This document shows, piece after piece, positions 61,381 to 64,000 of a stretch of DNA of 64,000 bases. The translations under genes were made by a program, and so were the position numbers. How positions within the stretch are numbered: the first letter of the stretch is position 1; the number at the start of each line of letters is the position of its first letter. The notes under the pieces were generated by a model. The model made no database searches. It had not been told where the DNA came from and saw only the letters and a program-made list of their open reading frames with translations. The DNA comes from Pristionchus mayeri (taxonomy: Eukaryota > Nematoda > Chromadorea > Rhabditida > Neodiplogasteridae): assembly GCA_036245805.1 (NCBI GenBank), contig BTRK01000004.1:30117541-30181540 (forward strand), written 5' to 3'.

Positions 61381-64000
61381 ATGTCGTTCCCATGGAAGAA
61401 GAAAAAGAACAGTCGGGGTGATGAGAAGGAGCTAGCCAAGTGAGGAAGACAGGAAGAATCCATTATTACTATTTTGTGAGGAATATTTTAACGATTTTAT
61501 GAATTTTTAAGGAAGGATGAGAAGAAGCAAGAAACACTCAGTAAAGTTTCTCTCATCCAATTGGTGAGTCTTCTCTCAATGATATCCGCTTCATTGTTTG
61601 TTCCCAACACCATTTTATGCGACTCTCAATATTTACAAGAACATCCAACATTTTCAGTTTCGATATGCTCAGAAGAAGGACGTCTTCTTGCTGGTTCTCG
61701 GAGGATCACTCGCTATTGTCTCGGGTGAGATTAAGTAATGATGATGAAATGAAGAGTGGTTCAGGTCTGGGTATGCCAATTCTCTCTATCGTCATGGGGA
61801 CCGCTACTCAAAATTTCGTGGATGCAACTTCCCAATTAATGAGTTAGTTCCGAATAATAAATTATTTGAGTAACGTCATCACGGAGAATTGAGATGCTAC
61901 GACGCAAGAGGAAAAAGACGAGGCCTATGACCACTTCAGCACAACAAGCATACGGGTAAAATGATACCCCACCTATGAATAATCGATCGATAATTTTAGA
62001 TTGCCATCGAGTATCTAATAATCGGAGTGATCATCTTCGTTTCCTCATCTGTTCAGGCATGATTCTTCTCGAGACACCTTGCCTAACAAACGATTCAGGT
62101 CTCTTGCTATCTCACTGCCTGCGAGAGGATGACGAACAAACTGCGGAGGGACTTCGTGAGAGCAGTCCTCAGACAAGACATTGCTTGGTTCGACCAGTCA
62201 CACTCGGGGACACTCGCATCCAAACTGTTCGAGTTAGTCCCATCCCCCCGCCCCTTCTACAGTACTCCCTTACAGTAACCTCGAGAGAGTTCGTGAGGGA
62301 ACGGGAGACAAGCTGGCTCTTCTCATTCAGTACACTTCTCAGTTCTTAGCTGGATTCATCGTCGCCTTCACTTATGATTGGAGGTAAGAAATGAGAGGGA
62401 AATCAGAACGAACACCTTCCAGATTGACACTGATCATGATGGCCCTCTCTCCCTTCACTGTAATCTGTGGAGCATTCATTGCCAAGGTGAGGGAGGAGTA
62501 GAGGAAGTATAGGAGGAGGAGGGAGAGAGATCGATGATCACACCAGTTGATGGCTACGGCGACATCGAAGGAAGCGAGGAAGTACGCAGTGGCAGGAGGA
62601 ATCGCCGAGGAGGTTCTCTCGTCCATGAGAACTGTCCACGCATTCAACGCCCAGCACCATGAAGTGGCGAGGTTGGGGGCATTCGGCTAAAATTGAGGGG
62701 ACTCAACATACTGTAGGACTGCTTAATTTGAGATACGAGAAGGCTCTCGAGGATGGAAAAGCCGACGGAATCAAGAAATCTCTAATCGTCGGAGCTGGTA
62801 CTTGCTTACCTATCGGAATAAATACCATTCACCTGCCCAATAATCTAGGCAACAAATGAACTATATTTGCTGAAGTCTGCATTGACTGTCCAGGTCTCGC
62901 GTGCACTTTCCTCATTCTCTTCGCTTCCTACGGACTTGCCTTCTGGGTGGGAACGGACTTCGTCGCCAAGGGATGGGTCGATGCTGGAACTGTGATGACT
63001 GTTAGTTCCATTTTCCCCTTTCTCTCTCCCAATCTCCTTGTTGCTCATGATGTTAGAAGAGAAGCCAGAGGGTAAAGTGGTCTTTGACCCCTACAGAAAT
63101 CCTTTATACGTTACACTATATTCAGGTTTTCTACGCAGTCATGATGGGCTCGATGGCGCTCGGATCTGCCGGCCCTCAGTTCGCGATAATCGGAGCAGCT
63201 CAGGGAGCAGCCTCTCCTCTCCACGAGATCATCGATAGGGTACTGTAGCAAGGAAAAGAGTTTGCGCAATCGAGTGGGTATGAAATGTGCCGAGAGTAAG
63301 TAGTGAAGGTTTGTGTCGTCTGAGGGTCGGCTCGTAGTCATCTGGAGTGCATACACTCTTTCTCTATTCTTTGACGCACAGATAAGAGATAAAATCTGAT
63401 ATAAAATCAGCGCACTGAATATCATAAGCTTTTGGTAGAGTGATCCATGTAATAATTGAAGATTCCCGAGATCGACCCATACTCCGAGGAAGGTATCGTA
63501 CCCTCCTCCACTGCAGGGCACGTTGTCTTCGATGACGTTCGATTCTCGTACCCCAACAGACGAGAAGTGGAGATACTCAAAGTGAGTGCAACCCTTACTC
63601 ATAATTGCTTCTTCGCCATACTCACTTCGATAGTTTTCGTTCAGGGAGTCTCTCTCGAGTGCTCGCCAGGTCAGACGATTGCATTAGTGGGAAGCTCAGG
63701 ATGTGGAAAAAGCACTTCCATCTCTCTGTTGCTCAGATATTACGATCCCACCCATGGAAAGGTGCTTGAGTTCTTCGTTGAGAAATTTTTTACGGGAACA
63801 TGTTTTTCAAAATATATTGCCCAATACATTTTAAGATTCTCCTAGATGGCATGAATCTGCGTGATCTCGACATCGAGTACCTCAGGAAGACCATCGGAGT
63901 AGTTTCTCAGGTATGAATTTTGATGATGTGCAACTTTTCATTTTCGGTATTTAATCTTATCTTCATACCTTCTAGGAGCCAATCCTCTTTGACACAACAA
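61381..64000 (+). CDS. pgp: P-glycoprotein (ABCB-type multidrug transporter), 3'-partial
   Basis: ATP-driven efflux pump for lipophilic compounds in the plasma membrane. Exons: 61381-61439, 61512-61563, 61658-61734, 61765-61842, 61894-61955, 62000-62056, 62099-62232, 62276-62383, 62423-62486, 62547-62671, 62733-62797, 62894-63000, 63126-63240, 63462-63581, 63645-63761, 63836-63910, 63977-64000 onward. It begins MSFPWKKKKNSRGDEKEL; the first TM domain follows (FRYAQKKDVFLLVLGGSLAI, NLERVREGTGDKLALLIQYT, ARKYAVAGGIAEEVLSSMRT). The first nucleotide-binding domain has VVFDDVRFSYPNRREVEILK, Walker A ALVGSSGCGKSTS and the Q-loop region IGVVSQEPILFD, where the window ends. The ABC signature, Walker B and whole second half lie outside. 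One intron (62057-62098) uses a GC donor. Confidence 0.95.

Overview
The window is nuclear DNA from a nematode. Genes are split into many short exons (about 40-150 bp) with GT donors and TTTCAG-like acceptors. The gene content is typically nematode: GABA-B receptor subunit 2, ALP/Enigma PDZ-LIM protein, UDP-glucuronosyltransferase, P-glycoprotein and small secreted Cys-rich or helical proteins. Repeated CTACCGTA/TACGGTAG words and abundant foldback repeats would fit a rhabditid or diplogastrid (Pristionchus-like) worm, but that finer placement is inference. No prokaryotic genes, CRISPR arrays or viral genes were seen. All gene models were spliced by eye from translation, splice sites and intron phase.

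Layout. (1) 673-10316 (+): gbb-2-like GABA-B receptor lacking its N-terminal exons, with a small secreted-protein gene on the opposite strand (6045-8449) inside one of its introns. (2) 11030-26336 (+): the COPII coat gene sec-31 in about 30 exons, with a 5.6-kb intron and a nested foldback element. (3) 27076-30902 (+): a Gln/Ala/Ser-rich protein with a divergent homeodomain-like C-terminus; one intron is almost entirely a 1.03-kb hairpin. (4) 32899-49679 (+): a PDZ plus four-LIM muscle scaffold (alp-1/Zasp type). Its introns hold a tRNA-Phe gene, an exact copy of the last sec-31 exon, two antisense secreted-protein genes (36559-37537 and 38685-39266), a TTAA-flanked repeat with a tRNA-like core and a 2.5-kb foldback element.

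(5) 50390-53014 (-): UDP-glucuronosyltransferase. (6) about 53850-54220 (-): uncertain membrane-protein exons. (7) 54923-56444 (-): unidentified four-TM protein. (8) 56649-57842 (-): secreted Cys-rich DUF19/T20D4.11-like protein. (9) 58168-59177 (-): V-ATPase proteolipid subunit c. (10) 61381-64000 (+): the 5' half of a P-glycoprotein (ABCB) gene that runs off the end.

The genes do not form a pathway. They are unrelated cellular functions: neuronal inhibition, ER export, muscle Z-disc scaffolding, detoxification and proton pumping. What stands out is the intron content: antisense nested genes, inverted-repeat elements and a stray duplicate exon.
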